Assembly: GCF_030247185.1 (NCBI RefSeq) | Contig: NC_080572.1 | Coordinates: 230,331,336 to 230,395,335 of the forward strand | Length of the DNA: 64,000 nt | Source of the DNA: Malaya genurostris | Lineage: Eukaryota > Arthropoda > Insecta > Diptera > Culicidae | Reading direction: 5' to 3' | Shown here: piece by piece, positions 11,434-23,066 of the stretch | Layout: every line of letters begins with the position of its first letter | Numbering within the stretch: position 1 is the stretch's first letter | Position numbers and translations under genes: made by a program | Notes under the pieces: model-generated | The model's database searches: none | What the model was told of the DNA's origin: nothing | Seen by the model: the letters and a program-made list of their open reading frames with translations, nothing else

Positions 11434-12659
11434 AAACAAAACAAAATATGTACATATTGTACAAATCAAATAAAAACCCTAAACGTTTAGAAAAAATATA
11501 ATTCCTTGTGTTCTGTTTACACATGCAAATAACTCTGGACCAGGACTCAGAGAGGTGTTAACTCAATCGAATTCCGATAAGTCATTTCGTAAGAGCACAT
11601 CATGTTCCGAGGTCACCGTTCCATCGAGCAGCCCCGCCTAAATGAAATGTTTGCATCAAATGGATTCAAACATTACAGAAAGACTTTCGATTCCTTGCAT
11701 TTGGCAATTAATCGACGCGTAATTAGTTTATGTTCTTCAATTATACGAATACTCAAGTTGCCAAACCTTCAGTCTTATGAACCAGCCAATTTAACCCTTG
11801 GAACATAGTATACATATGATATTGTACGACTCTGAATTTTTTTTCTGTAGACGCTCTTGCATAAAACACTAATAGTAAGAATAGAATTATTATTTATACA
11901 CGAAAAGTTATTCTTATGTCTTAATTTTGCTTTATGCGTCAAATTATATAAGGATTGTATGCAGAAGGCTAATTTATGAAATAAAAGGAATGCTGTAGAC
12001 GGTTTTTATGAAAACAAGTTGACAAATGAAAGTTACATTAATACCTTAGCGCTCAAGGGAAATATTTTTCCGTTCTATAAAAAATGTTATCGATTCTTCA
12101 ATTATTATTAAATCGATGTTTTTTTACTGAATGTTAGAAAAACTTATTTCTAAGACGACAAATATGTTTCTGAACGAATAAAAAAAAACTGTTAATGTTG
12201 TTTGCACTAAAAAAGTTTGTGCAAAACGTCGTATAGAAAATAGAACACATAACAAATGTGTTATGTGCAACGTCCACTTGTGCTAAAATAGTACACGAAA
12301 TCGTTCCGTAGAATACCATAACTAGCTATTTATTTTACTATTCTGATAATTAAAGTAATTGAAGCAATAAATTAAATTACGATATAATAAACCTAACTCT
12401 TCGTTTATTTATTTCTGAGGATCATAGGAAAAAATATTCCCTTGAAATTATAGGAAACTTATGCACCCTGCTATGTTTTTCTGGTGATATTCTCTCACTT
12501 TACATCCACAATAGCTAACAAATTCGTCCTGGACATCTTATGGCCGTGAAAGGGTTAAGAGGTTTAGCACACTGCAGCAATAAGACTACAAGGCGCAATG
12601 CTTGACCTATTTGAAGGATTTTTAAATATTTTCGAGTTTCAAATGAATAACTACATACA
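11434..12659. other. AT-rich non-coding DNA
   Basis: Nothing with a recognisable product. The small ORFs at 11,602-11,808 and 12,134-12,319 show no domain, repeat or splice context. Confidence 0.4.
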
Positions 12660-12812
12660 AACCAATTCGATCCCTCTCTTTCTGCTACTGACGCAGAAGA
12701 CGATAGCACCCAGTTGACGCCGTTCTATTTACCAAATGTCATCATAGACACACGGGGAGGCATGGGATAGGAACTTGTGAGCACTTTGTTATCTCACCTT
12801 TTGACGACCAAT
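12660..12812. repeat. second copy of the 'AGCACCCAGT' repeat
   Basis: Matches 10,550-10,715 through ACGCAGAAGACGATAGCACC, CCGTTCTATTTACCAAATGT and GGGAGGCATGGGATAGG. Confidence 0.7.
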
Positions 12813-12865
12813 TATTGAAAGAAATGCTGTAGTGTCAAATTTGATAATTGGTTTTTTGATTATTA

Positions 12866-13110
12866 TAACGTGTTTCTGTCATCAATACGACTTACTTTAC
12901 AATGCGACGGCTTTTTAAAATTTACTCTGTACAAGAATGGGCAGAACTTCATCGCGAATATCTCTTGATGTACTTAACCCAACAACATAATTTTTTTTCT
13001 AGAAGTTATCGGAAATATGATCAGGAATTTGTGATTAAATTTTCAACAGTGTAAGATAACTATAAATAACTGAAAAACTCAGTTTTCTGAAACTTTTAGA
13101 AATAATGAGG
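12866..13110. repeat. dispersed repeat shared with 63,592-63,790
   Basis: AATACGACTTACTTTACAAT, ACAAGAATGGGCAGAA, ATCGGAAATATGATCAGGAA and GATAACTATAAATAAC have clear counterparts in the same order near the right end of the window. No protein is encoded. Confidence 0.75.
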
Positions 13111-13184
13111 AAAATTCATAACTCTTGCTTGCTTTTTTCGCACCCGGTTTTGAGATAGTCAGATTCGATTATCTACTGGACGAG

Positions 13185-13222
13185 TATAAAAGGTAAACTT
13201 TGATTGAAAATCGGTCATTTCT
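13185..13222 (+). promoter_or_regulatory. TATA box plus initiator-like site
   Basis: TATAAAAG at 13,185-13,192 is followed by TCATTT (13,215-13,220), which fits the arthropod initiator TCAKTY with its A about 32 bases from the TATA. Downstream is a 63-codon ORF (13,360-13,551) of unknown nature. The spacing fits a pol II core promoter, but the site adjoins a repeat and may belong to a mobile element. Inference only. Confidence 0.35.
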
Positions 13223-13772
13223 TCTATTGCTACAGACGGAACTGGATGTCAAGGTGAGATTCTCCCACCAACATCAGCAAGAACAAACCAGATATAAAGC
13301 GTGAAACGCTCAGGTCGCTCTCTCATTTTTAATTCGGTCGTCAGGAGGAGCAGTCGGCAATGAAAGCAGACCTTCTGAGTGTTGTAAAGCCTCCAATGCT
13401 CAGGTTACCGAGTCAGTTTCCCTTCATAGAAGATCGATCGCGCCATCCTGCTACTGGTCGTTTGCATTGGAGCAAAATACAACGAAAAATGAACAATGAG
13501 GAACATTATGCCAAATCAGCCCTTCTTATGGCTCCAAATGTTATTCAATGATCTGTAAAGATTGCTTCTTTGCATGTCGGAAATTAAAACCATAACGGTA
13601 GTGCTAATATTCGAAATTTATTTTGATTAGCTTAGTGCAATTTTCGCAGTGGCCCTTTTGAATGGCAGGAATAAATCCAGTACGGCATTTTGATAATGTT
13701 TTTCACTGATATTCAAGTCCGAAATGAAATAATCGACTTAAAAATTCTGTATCGACATCAAAATTTGCTATT

Positions 13773-14196
13773 TACACAGTTCGAAAAAATCTAGTGATTT
13801 TACATCTTATAACATGCACATAAATGGAGCGTCGTATTTCACTCAAATTTATATTCAAGAACATGTAAAATTATGTGATTTGAAAATCACATGGCTTGAA
13901 ATCGAATAAAATAAAAAATAAAAGATCGATAGAAACAGCGCGACTTGAACCGAGAAACATTAGCTCGCAAAGCACGGCAGTTATTGACAGTGCCATAGAA
14001 GCACATATCTGCTCGATGAACTATTGATGCATATAAATCCACATAGCGACTAATAGTAGCCGAATGAAAATTACACTCGTAGCTTGTAAAATTCTATGGG
14101 AATGGAATATTCAATCTTTTGACAAGTTAAATTGTTATGAATTGTGTCGTTTGTAGAATTACGTCACCTGTAAAATTCATAATTTTTTTCTGTGTA
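13773..14196. mobile_element. tRNA-core MITE, complete
   Basis: TIRs TACACAGTTCGAAAAAATC (left) and the complement of AATTTTTTTCTGTGTA (right). Inside lie GCACATAAATGGAGCGTCG and a minus-strand tRNA-like block (ACTTGAACCGAGAAACATTA, then AGTGCCATAGAAGCAC). No ORF. Relatives: 10,716, 24,823, 25,261 and 33,389. Confidence 0.7.
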
Positions 14197-16165
14197 GAAC
14201 AATTATTGTATACCCAAAGAATTATGCGAAATTCTACTTCACTGTATACGGCCCATTTTTCAACCAGTTGTAGTGTGTAGTAGAATTTTCTGCTGATTTG
14301 CTATATAAAGTGCATAGAACCGACACAGAAGCAATTTATAAAAGGTTCTTTTCAGAACCACCATTATTTTATCATAAATAACTATACTGGTTATTTCGCA
14401 ATATTTAATTGTGTGTTAGAATGTTTAATGTAACTAATCTGTACTTTAGTTTAGGTGTATCAAACTCTAGTTGTGAAAAAGTGTAAAGCTTGCACAATTC
14501 AAACAATCGATCAACTAATTGATATTCGGAAGTATAAAGAAAGAGTGTCAGTTTTATTCGTATTCACGACATCCAGTTATGTCTCTGACATTACACAGTC
14601 GTTATTTTTTATTCTGTCTGATTTTAAATTTCATCATTGAGATTGAATCACTGAAAAAACCAACAACTTTAAATGTTTTTAATCCGTCAATTTTTTCCTT
14701 TCTTGTCACCGAAAAAAAAAACATAAATTGTATTTAGATTCATTTTCACTTGTTGGTCAATTAGTATGAATAATAGGAAACAAGCCAATAGAAAACAAGT
14801 CCATGGAAACAGTCCGAAAGATCGGCTTATGTTTGCGCACACCCTTTCAAAACGCAGACGACGGTCGTTTCGAACAGTTCTGAAGCCGTCTAATCTGCTA
14901 AAAATCATTGAAGTCGACATCCAACGTTGAGATCAGTGCAACACATTTGAGTTCACATTTGAGAGCCCATCAAGATAACACACAAAAGCGTGACATCCAA
15001 TGTCGCGAATTAAAATTCAAAGCCGATTATTTTGCAATTGAAATGCAACACTGAACACAATGAGAAACGACGAGGTGATGGAAAGCGTAGCCCGTTCGGT
15101 TCTTCTGCCGAATGCGAGAATCTCCGGTGGAAACGCAAAACGGTTTCCATCAATGGGCAACTGGCAATGTGCGAATAGATTAATGCATCTCCTCTCGCTG
15201 TTCGTTCGGCGACTTCGGGATGTGTAATCACTGGAACTTTACATGTTTGGTAATAGCAGCTCTTCGGTTGAACACGACGACACCGCTGGTAACATTTAGT
15301 CGAAGATCTCGGAGCCATACGTCATCTTTGCTCACAAACAAGGCTATCGTTTCCGAAGAATCTCAGAACAGCGTCCGATGAACTCGCGATAGAGGTGAGA
15401 ATAATGAGTTCGACAAAAGGGGCACCCCAAAAGTTCATGAATTTTGTAACTTCAGATTCACGTAGCCGGACTGACGCTTTAATAAATACTGTACGATAGC
15501 GTTTGTATAAAAATTAAGTCACACCCAACCGGTTCGGTTCCATTTCAACAACAACAACTACTCGGCAGTTTTGCTGTCTTCATTCAATCGATTTTACAGT
15601 TTAGTTTGTCTTTGATGGTCTTTTGCCGTTTGTCATTCGAACGTGGCTTGCTTCCAAAACTAACAACCATTTTTTTTGTGTGTGAACCCATCGGCTATCA
15701 GTCGGCAGCAGAATGGTGATGAATTACGTCTCTCCTTTAGGCGAAATTTACCGGCTGTTTGTTTGTCCGTTCTTCTGTACCAATAACTCGCCAGCATATC
15801 TCGCTCGTTAATAATCTGTTTGTTTTTATGATACTTTACTGTGAAAGGCAATTGGCCTAAATATGACACAATGTGCGTGAGAAGTGTGCGAAGTGGTCTC
15901 TATGCGAGCTGAACACATTTATGGATGGCAGTATCAGGACTTTATTCTGAGCAAATCTCACGTAACAATATTACAAATTTGAATCACTGTTGTTTGTACT
16001 TATTAAGTTTTTATTACTGGTTATGGATCGTACAATTAATATTGTTTATAAACAATAAACGTGGAATACGCAAAAAATAAAGCTAAACTAAAATCATTAT
16101 ACTTGGTAAGGGAGACTGTGGCAAAATTGTCGAAATTAATAATCTGCATTATCTCTCGATAAAAA
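14197..16165. other. non-coding DNA of mixed composition
   Basis: No supported gene. The stretch 14,880-15,450 is more GC-rich than its flanks and has a 102-codon minus ORF (15,010-15,318) rich in Arg, Cys and Ser without a domain I know. It could be a 5' exon or regulatory DNA of Hipk; nothing in the sequence decides. Confidence 0.35.
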
Positions 16166-16368
16166 GCAAAGCCTTGGTATTACATTCCTGTAGTGGAATT
16201 TGACCTTCTGTTTCAACAGACTTCGCAGCCGATTCTTAGTGTACAGAATCATTGCATGGCTAGTACTATGGATCCTACTGACACTATGAATCCTTCCAGG
16301 TCGAGGCTCGAACATACGACAACTAATTTGTAAGACCAGCACCCTATGCATTGAACCGCCAACCCGGG
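16166..16368 (-). mobile_element. Feilai-type SINE, minus strand
   Basis: Read on the minus strand it begins CCCGGGTTGGCGGTTCAATG, carries GTATGTTCGAGCCTCGACC, and ends with the conserved tail phrases TTTCAACAGA/TTCTGTTTC and GGAATGTAATACC. It is immediately joined at 16,369 to a plus-strand tail-only piece (16,369-16,425: GTTGAAACAGAAACGCCAAA, GGAATGTAATGCCAGGAC). Confidence 0.8.
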
Positions 16369-16579
16369 TTGAAACAGAAACGCCAAATTCCACAAAAGGA
16401 ATGTAATGCCAGGACTTTCCTTTATTATCTCTCGATTGATAACAGTTACCGACGTGAAATTTCTATTATAAATAGCTTTCGGTACCAAGAACTGTTGACA
16501 AAAGTTTCGAATCGTTTCCATGATAATACCCATTGAAAGTAAAGTATTTGGAGAAGTGTAAGTCAGTCAAGACAGGCTG

Positions 16580-16802
16580 CACACTACTCTCCAGACTTGG
16601 CCCCCAGCGACTATTATCTATTTCCAAACTTCAGACGGAAGAAATTTGCTGATGTAATTGCAGAAACGGAATTCTATTTTGAAAGACCGATGGGTCAAGT
16701 GTACCGCTCTAGGTGGAGATTATAGTGAAGAATAAAAAAGTTTTCACGGTAAAAAATCGACTTTTTCTTTGTTAGGTCCGGGACTTCTCATTCCATGTAG
16801 TA
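16580..16802 (+). pseudogene. mariner 3' fragment
   Basis: Encodes YSPDLAPSDYYLFPNF, the third catalytic Asp block, followed by a shortened VIAETEFYFE tail. It ends with the inverted-repeat end GTCCGGGACTTCTCATTCCA near 16,776-16,796. The first two thirds of the transposase are missing. The matching left TIR type (TACTACATGGAGTAAAAAGT) is seen at about 50,070. Confidence 0.7.
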
Positions 16803-16841
16803 TCAGTGATATTTCGTTCAATTTGTGCTTGCAGTAGTTCT

Positions 16842-17500
16842 TCAGTCTAAGCCTTCTTTAAAAACGTCACGGTTGTTCAACATCCGTTTCAAACTGAAAT
16901 TTGTGATTGTTCGAATACGAAACAAGTAGTTTCCGATTGTAAACACTTTATAAAAGCTAGCGGTTCGCCCCCATACCGGTACCAAATAGTTGAGCTGTGA
17001 ATGTGTGTAGACAAAATAAAAGACAAACGATTTAACTCTCCACAACATACCGCAGTAGGACGCCATCTGTTTTTCAACCACTCTGACATGATGATTACAG
17101 GTCTAAGTGTATACCCAAATATTTGGAAAAACAAACAGTCCTCTTCCTAATTATGTAATGCCCAATTATGGGGTGATGATGTAATAGTATTATTTTCCTT
17201 GTATGTACAACAGAAGATCATATATTTAGTTTTTTGATTCACTTTAAAATACTGGTGTAGAATTTTTAAATCGGTTTCAATTGAGGTAATAATAGTATTC
17301 ATGGGATAGAAAAGCACTGTGTCGTCAACAAATAAACGTGGAGTTTCTGTCGGATGTAATGTTTCTAAATCATTTATATATAAAAGCAACAGCAGTGGCC
17401 CTAAATTGCTACCTTGTGGAACACATAGGCTAACAATAGAGGAGTTGCCTCTTTGAAATCTAAGGATAGAGACTAGCTCAGAAAGTACGGACGCAACCAA
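16842..17500 (-). pseudogene. non-LTR retrotransposon reverse transcriptase fragment
   Basis: Minus-strand ORFs give, in order, VPQGSNLGPLLLLLYINDLE (RT motif 4), FVDDTVLFY (the catalytic F/YxDD box), then after a frame change WLKNRW / QMASYCGMLWRVKSF and HSQLNYLVPVWG, all typical of Jockey-type elements. 5' RT motifs and the endonuclease are absent and at least one frameshift is present. Known role: target-primed reverse transcription; this piece is dead. Confidence 0.78.
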
Positions 17501-17639
17501 AAACCGCTGCCATTTCGCAATGGTTCAGAATATGTCAATTTTTATGACTGCGTCCTGTTGTTTACACTCTTCTCTAACCACTTGTGCAGTTGTTTATTCA
17601 TTTTCATTAGTTTGTTTCGAAATGCGTTGACTTTCAGCA

Positions 17640-18618
17640 GAACAACGTCGAAAAATTGTGTACAAATGGTGCACAGAACGCGGACTGTCACTGAGAAAGA
17701 TAGCAAAAATGGAAGGAGTAAGTAAAGAAAGCCGTGCGAAATGCAATCAGGAAGTTCGGTGAGGATAACACCTTTGAGGATAAAGCGAAAACGGTTCTAA
17801 AAAAGGTCCTGCTAACCCTCAGTTGGATAAACGTATACTGAAGGCGTTCGAACAAAAGAAGGAGGTTTCAGTTCGGGATGTGGCCAACAAAGTGGGCACT
17901 TCGAAGTCAAATGTTCTTCGTGCTAAAGAACTTTTGAATCTTCGAACCTATAAGAAGCAGAAACAACCAAACAAGTCCGTAGTCCGAAACAAGAAGCATC
18001 GATCAGGCCGAGGGTTCGGAAGCTGTACAATACAATTCTTGCTGGAAATTTGAACTGCCTAATCATGGACGACGAAACCTACGTGAAACTCGATTACAAA
18101 TCCTTGCCGGGACCACAATATTATACGGTGCGAGAAGGGTAAGTGTTAGACCAGTCCGAGACATCGATTCAAGTCGAAAAATTTGGTAAGAAAGCTATGG
18201 TCTGGCAAGCAGTTTGTAGCTGCGCTAAGATTTCGACCCTTCATCACAACTGCTTCAATGAACAGCGAAATATACATCAAGGAATGTTTACAAAAACGAC
18301 TTCTACCCATGATTCGAAGCCACAAGAATCCTGTTGTCTTCTGGCTAGATCTTGCTTCTTGCCACTACTCGAAATCAACTGTAGAACCTAAAATGTCACT
18401 TTCGTCCCAAAAGACATGAATCCACCAGATTGCCCACAACTTCGACCAATTGAGGAATTTTGTACATTAACGAAGGCACATCTTAGGAAACATGCCTCGG
18501 CAGCCGAAACTATTTAACAGTTCGAAAAAGATTGGAAAAAAGTGTCAAAACTTTCTGGGACAGTCTTCAAAATACCAACCGTACTTTGTTTATCAATTTC
18601 GCACAATATTTCGTCAAC
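17640..18618 (+). pseudogene. Tc1/ITm-type transposase relic (DD37E-like)
   Basis: In order: an N-terminal helix-turn-helix region (RRKIVYKWCTERGLSLRKIA), VSVRDVANKVGTSKSNVLRA, the first catalytic block MDDETYVKLDY, FWLDLASCHYSKSTVE with the second Asp, and PQLRPIEEF with the third acidic residue, a Glu. At least three frameshifts and a stop interrupt it. The Asp-to-Glu distance is about 34 codons now and would be near 37 if the shift at 18,390-18,400 is a deletion. This fits mosquito ITm elements; the subclass is inference. Its end is cut by the mariner at 18,621. Confidence 0.68.
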
Positions 18619-18620
18619 TA

Positions 18621-19859
18621 ACAGTTCGGCTGAAAAGTTCGTATCGTTTAATAGAAACACACATTTTTTTGCCAAAATTCTTTTTATTATTCAACATAAT
18701 TGCCATCAGAGGCGATACAGCGATTATAGCGATCTTCCAACTTTTCGATACCATTTTTGTAGTACGATTTGTCCTTTGCCTCAAAATAGGCCTCAGTTTC
18801 AGCGATTACCTCTTCATTGCTTCTAAATTTTTTACCAGCGAGCACTCAGGAAAAAGTCACTGGGGGCCAAATCTGGAGAATACGGTGGATGAGGGAGCAA
18901 TTCGAAGCCCAATTCGTTCAATTTCAGCATGGTTTTCATCGACTTGTGACACGGTGCATTGTCTTGATGAAACAAAACTTTTTCCTTCTTCAGATGAGGC
19001 CGTTTTTTTGAAATTTCGTCCTTCAAACGCTCTAATAACGCTATATAATAGTCACTGTTGATGGTTTTTCCCTTTTCAAGGTAGTCGATAAAAATTATAC
19101 CATGCGAATCCCAAAATACCGGCCGATTGTTGAGTCTTTCCACGCTTTGGGTTCGGTTCATCGCGTGCAGTCCACTCAGCTGACTGTCGATTGGACTCCG
19201 GAGTGAAGTGATGGAGCCATGTTTCGTCCATTGTTATATATCGACGAGAAAAATCGGTTTTATTTCGATATAACAGCTCCAAACACTGCTCAGAATCATC
19301 AATTCGTTGTTGTTTTTGATCGATTGTGAGCTCACGAGGCACCCATTTTGCACAAAGCTTTCTCATATCCAAATATTCCTGAATAATATGTTCAACACGT
19401 TCCTTTGATATCTTTAGGGTGTCAGCTATCTCGATCAACTTCACTTTACGGTCATTGAAAATCATTTTGTGGATTTTTTTCACGTTTTCATCGGTAACAG
19501 CCTCTTTTGGACGTCCACTGCGTTCATCGTCTTCGGTGCTCATATGACCAGTACGAAATTTTGTAAACCACTTACGAATTGTGGCTTCGCCCGGTGCAGA
19601 GTCTGGATAACACTCATCAAGCCTTTTTTGGTATCGGCGGCACTTTTTTTCATCAAAAAGTAGTGTTTCATCAACACACGAAATTCCTTTTTTTCCAAAG
19701 TAGCTTCACTCAAAATGCAATATCTCACAAACTAATAATCAGACAGCTGTCAAATTTATACACGTATCTTTTGAAGGTTGGTACTAACTGAAAATGGTAT
19801 GGATTTAATTCTAGTGGCGCCCTCTCATAGAAACGATACGAACTTTTCAGCCGATCTGT
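18621..19859 (-). mobile_element. irritans-type mariner, 1,239 bp
   Basis: TIRs ACAGTTCGGCTGAAAAGTTC (left) and the complement of GAACTTTTCAGCCGATCTGT (right), flanked by TA at 18,619-18,620 and 19,860-19,861. It sits at the end of the ITm relic. Length and TIRs are those of a full-size mariner. Confidence 0.88.
18687..19728 (-). pseudogene. mariner transposase (irritans subfamily), broken
   Basis: From the N terminus: LEKKEFRVLMKHYFL, DDERSGRPKEAVTDEN linker, HTH (KLIEIADTLKISKERV), MDETWLHHFTPES with the first Asp, FIDYLEKGKTINSDYYIALL, VLFHQDNAPCHKS with the second Asp, and HPPYSPDLAPSDFFL with the third. The residues match the irritans group that includes Himar1 (family knowledge). Frameshifts near 19,620 and 19,110-19,140 and a small deletion near 18,835-18,845 break it; the tail to NYVE at 18,687 is otherwise readable. 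Confidence 0.88.
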
Positions 19860-19887
19860 TAACTCAATGATTGCAGTCTGTATGCTA

Positions 19888-20748
19888 ACACATGGATCAA
19901 TAAGTCCCGAGACTAAAGCAGAGATGGCGCTCGTAGTAAACCAGTAACCACGTCTTCCTAGAGTACTAACCTTTGCTTGAAACGGGTCAAAATTTTAAGT
20001 AGATCCGACCAGAAACAGCTGAGTTATCGAGGTTGGAGTAAAGTCGTTTTGTAGTTCGTTTAAAAAATGTAAAAGCCGAGTTTCGTGTTTCGATAAAACA
20101 TTGTTTTTTAATGGGTAAAAACACCGTGTAAGCGAAACAATGGATTGAAAATTGTTATCCGGACTCTTGTCCATCAAAAGCAACGATTTGTCGGTGGTTC
20201 GCCGAGTTTAAACGTGGTCGTACCGACACAAATGACGCGGAACGCTCGGGTAGACCTGTGGAAGCCGTTACATCGGAAAATGTGAGTGAAGTGACAAAAA
20301 TTATAATGAAAGATCGTAAAGTGAAGCTCCGTGAGATTGCTGAGATGACACAGAAATCATATGGAAGTATATTCACAGTATTCATCAAGACAATGCACCC
20401 TGCCACAAGTCGATGAAAACAATGGCGAAATTGAACGAATTGGGCTTTGATCTGCTTCCCCACCCCCCATACTCGCCAGATTTAGCCCCCAGTGACTACT
20501 GGCTCTTTGATGATCTTAAAAAAATGCTCCAGGGAAAAAGATTTGGCTCAAATGAGGAGGTCATCGCTGAAACTGAAGCTTATTTTCAAGCGAAAGATAA
20601 TTTTTTTTATAAACATGGTATTGAAAAATTGGAAAAACGTTCGAACCATTATATCACTCTAAAATGTGATTATGTTGATGAATAAAAAAAAATTTGCAAA
20701 AAAAGTGTTGTTTCCATTGTTAGTCTCGGGACTTATTGATCCATGTGT
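19888..20748 (+). mobile_element. internally deleted mariner with 31-bp perfect TIRs
   Basis: ACACATGGATCAATAAGTCC and the following bases to ACTAA are repeated exactly inverted at the right end, flanked by TA (19,886-19,887; 20,749-20,750). Inside, a plus-strand transposase start (WFAEFKRGRTD..., HTH KVKLREIAEM) runs to about 20,373, then jumps straight to SIHQDNAPCHKS and HPPYSPDLAPSDYWLF, ending DYVDE* at 20,685. The first catalytic block is deleted, so it cannot encode transposase, but it keeps ideal ends for mobilisation in trans. Confidence 0.88.
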
Positions 20749-20750
20749 TA

Positions 20751-23066
20751 GATACTTGTCTGAAGCCATATTGACGCTGTGTAGAGAACAGGAGTTTTTA
20801 TTGATGAACGCGGACAGGGTAGAAATAGGCAGTCAGAATAATAAATAGTTTGAATTTGAATTTGTTAAATATCTCACAAACATCTTTACGGCTACTGAAT
20901 TTATTTCTAAATTTCCGACCAAACGTATATTTTAGATTAGATTTGAAAGGTTAACGTTGATAAAAAGTGTACAATCGTAAAGCCAAATGAATCTTCGCCA
21001 TCGAAAATAGTGCTCTTTTGTTACTATATCAGTGTTACCAAATTGCGTATTTACTAGTGAGGATATTACCCAACAGGCAGCTTCAAAAGTACTCACGGTC
21101 GAACAATTGCATGCACATACGTTATCTATGATGCACCGGAAGAAAACCGTAATTATTTGAAAATTATTTTAGAAAATTCGGTTAAGCCCTATAAATTGAT
21201 TTTCATATTTATTCTAAACCAATTGATAATTGCTGTTGTAAGCATTGTTCGATCATGACTGATAGTCCGTAAATTTCTTTCCGTGCATTGTCAAGTCAAG
21301 GGTGTCACTGGGCGACAGCTTGTTCGCCGGTCAGTGACCCCCGGCTTAGCTCCAACTGAATGATTAACTATTAATGAGTGCATCAATTGCACTGATAAGA
21401 ATGTCTCAAGCTGTTGACTAAACTGTTTTTCCAATAAACATGGGGAAAGTTTTCACCTTATCCAACGAGGGAACACTCTCATTTTTTTTCTCAATCACTG
21501 CTAATGAAACTCATCATCGTACGGTTCGTTTGGAGCGATGCAAATTTAATTAAATTTCTCCGAGGTACCGCCGTCTACAAGGCGAACCCGAGCTGCAAGA
21601 TCTGGGAAGCCATAAATTGGATCCGTTAGCGTATGTTCAATTGCGCAAATGATGGCGACGGCGAGGACGACGATGGCGACGGACCCTCCTGCTCCTCCTC
21701 GTCATCCTCCAAAAAAAAAAACCCCAACTCCAAACTCCTTGGCGTCAGTCACCGTGAATGTACGAAAGTGATGAAAAGCAGTTTACTCTGGTGAAGCGAA
21801 GAGATTATCACTTATCGCCCTGTTTGGTTCCCGGGCCAAGTTTCTCGGCGAGTTGCTACCGGACTATTACCGAGTGCGATAGCAATATTGTACACAATGT
21901 TGGCATTCTTTGCTTTGCTGCTTTTGCGATACACTTTTTTTTCGTTCGTATGTAGCCTGAACAATAACGAACGTCTGATAATAAAATTTTAAATGTATGA
22001 ATAAATAATTTCAATCACGCGCGGCGGTCAGTGCAAGGGAAGAGGTGCGATTTTTGCACCCAGTATGGAGAGTCCGCAATAAGGAGTCCACGGAACGATT
22101 TCGCTTCAAAGCGGTGAAATAATGAACAAATATTCATGGCGGAATAAATTTGTTCAGTTGCTATTGTGTGCGGTATTTACACAATCGAGATTGCTGGAGC
22201 CAACATAAGAGCTAAAAGTTGGTCAAACAATTACAGACAAGTATGCTTCAGATGAAACGATGATCTGCATAGTGGAATATAAAGTATCAAATCCCAATAG
22301 TAGTAAAATCGGATGATCAAATTGTTTCGTTCGAAAACGATGCTAATGAAGATACTGTTGGGTTTTATAAACTGAAAAGAGAACCTTTTGATTGCAAATT
22401 AAGTGCCCAGCACAACGTGGGAAGTAAAGACGAAATCACAGATTTCTACTACCAAAGGTGTAATAATCTTCTAATATATTTTTGACGATTCATTGTGAAT
22501 TTGCGTTATAATGTGAAAATCAGGATAACCGACTCTAGAACGGATCCTCGGGGATCCTTAGTGTTAAATACCACTCGACGAGATCGGAAAATGTTTGCAC
22601 CTTTAAGATATTTCTTCCTGCTCAATTTTCTCGGAGATGGTAGAACCAATTTCAACAAGTTTAAACTCGTTTGTATAATACTATTGGGCCATTGATCAAG
22701 TTCGAAGATCAAATGACTGTCACTTCTGGTTCCGCAGATATATAGTATAAGATATTTATTTAGATGTGAGAAACTCAGAACGTAGAAAATCATACAAAAA
22801 AGTTTGAGGATGCCGAATTGCAGGCGAAATATTGGATGCAAATCACATCATAATCAAACGCAGCAATGTTAAATGTTGCATAACAAACAATTTATGGTCG
22901 CTTGAAAGCTATGGAAAAAGTCAAAAAGTGTGAAAATCGGTATCAAATGAACTGAACCAAAAAATAAACCCTATTCTAAATCCATCTAGTGATGTGGATA
23001 AAGCCTTTCTCTTCCTTTAAGCGGTCTCATTAAAATATTTTTGTCGTTTTATTACACGCTTATTCC
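20751..23066. other. non-coding DNA with a GC-rich island
   Basis: No gene is supported. The stretch 21,540-21,760 is GC-rich (GATGGCGACGGCGAGGACGA, CTCCTGCTCCTCCTCG) and differs sharply from its AT-rich flanks. It may be a 5' exon or regulatory element of Hipk, but I see no splice-consistent ORF that joins the kinase exon. Confidence 0.35.

Noticed and set aside
15010..15318. 102-codon minus-strand ORF
   Set aside because: No domain, no splice context, and overlapping open frames; kept only as a remark on the GC-richer stretch.
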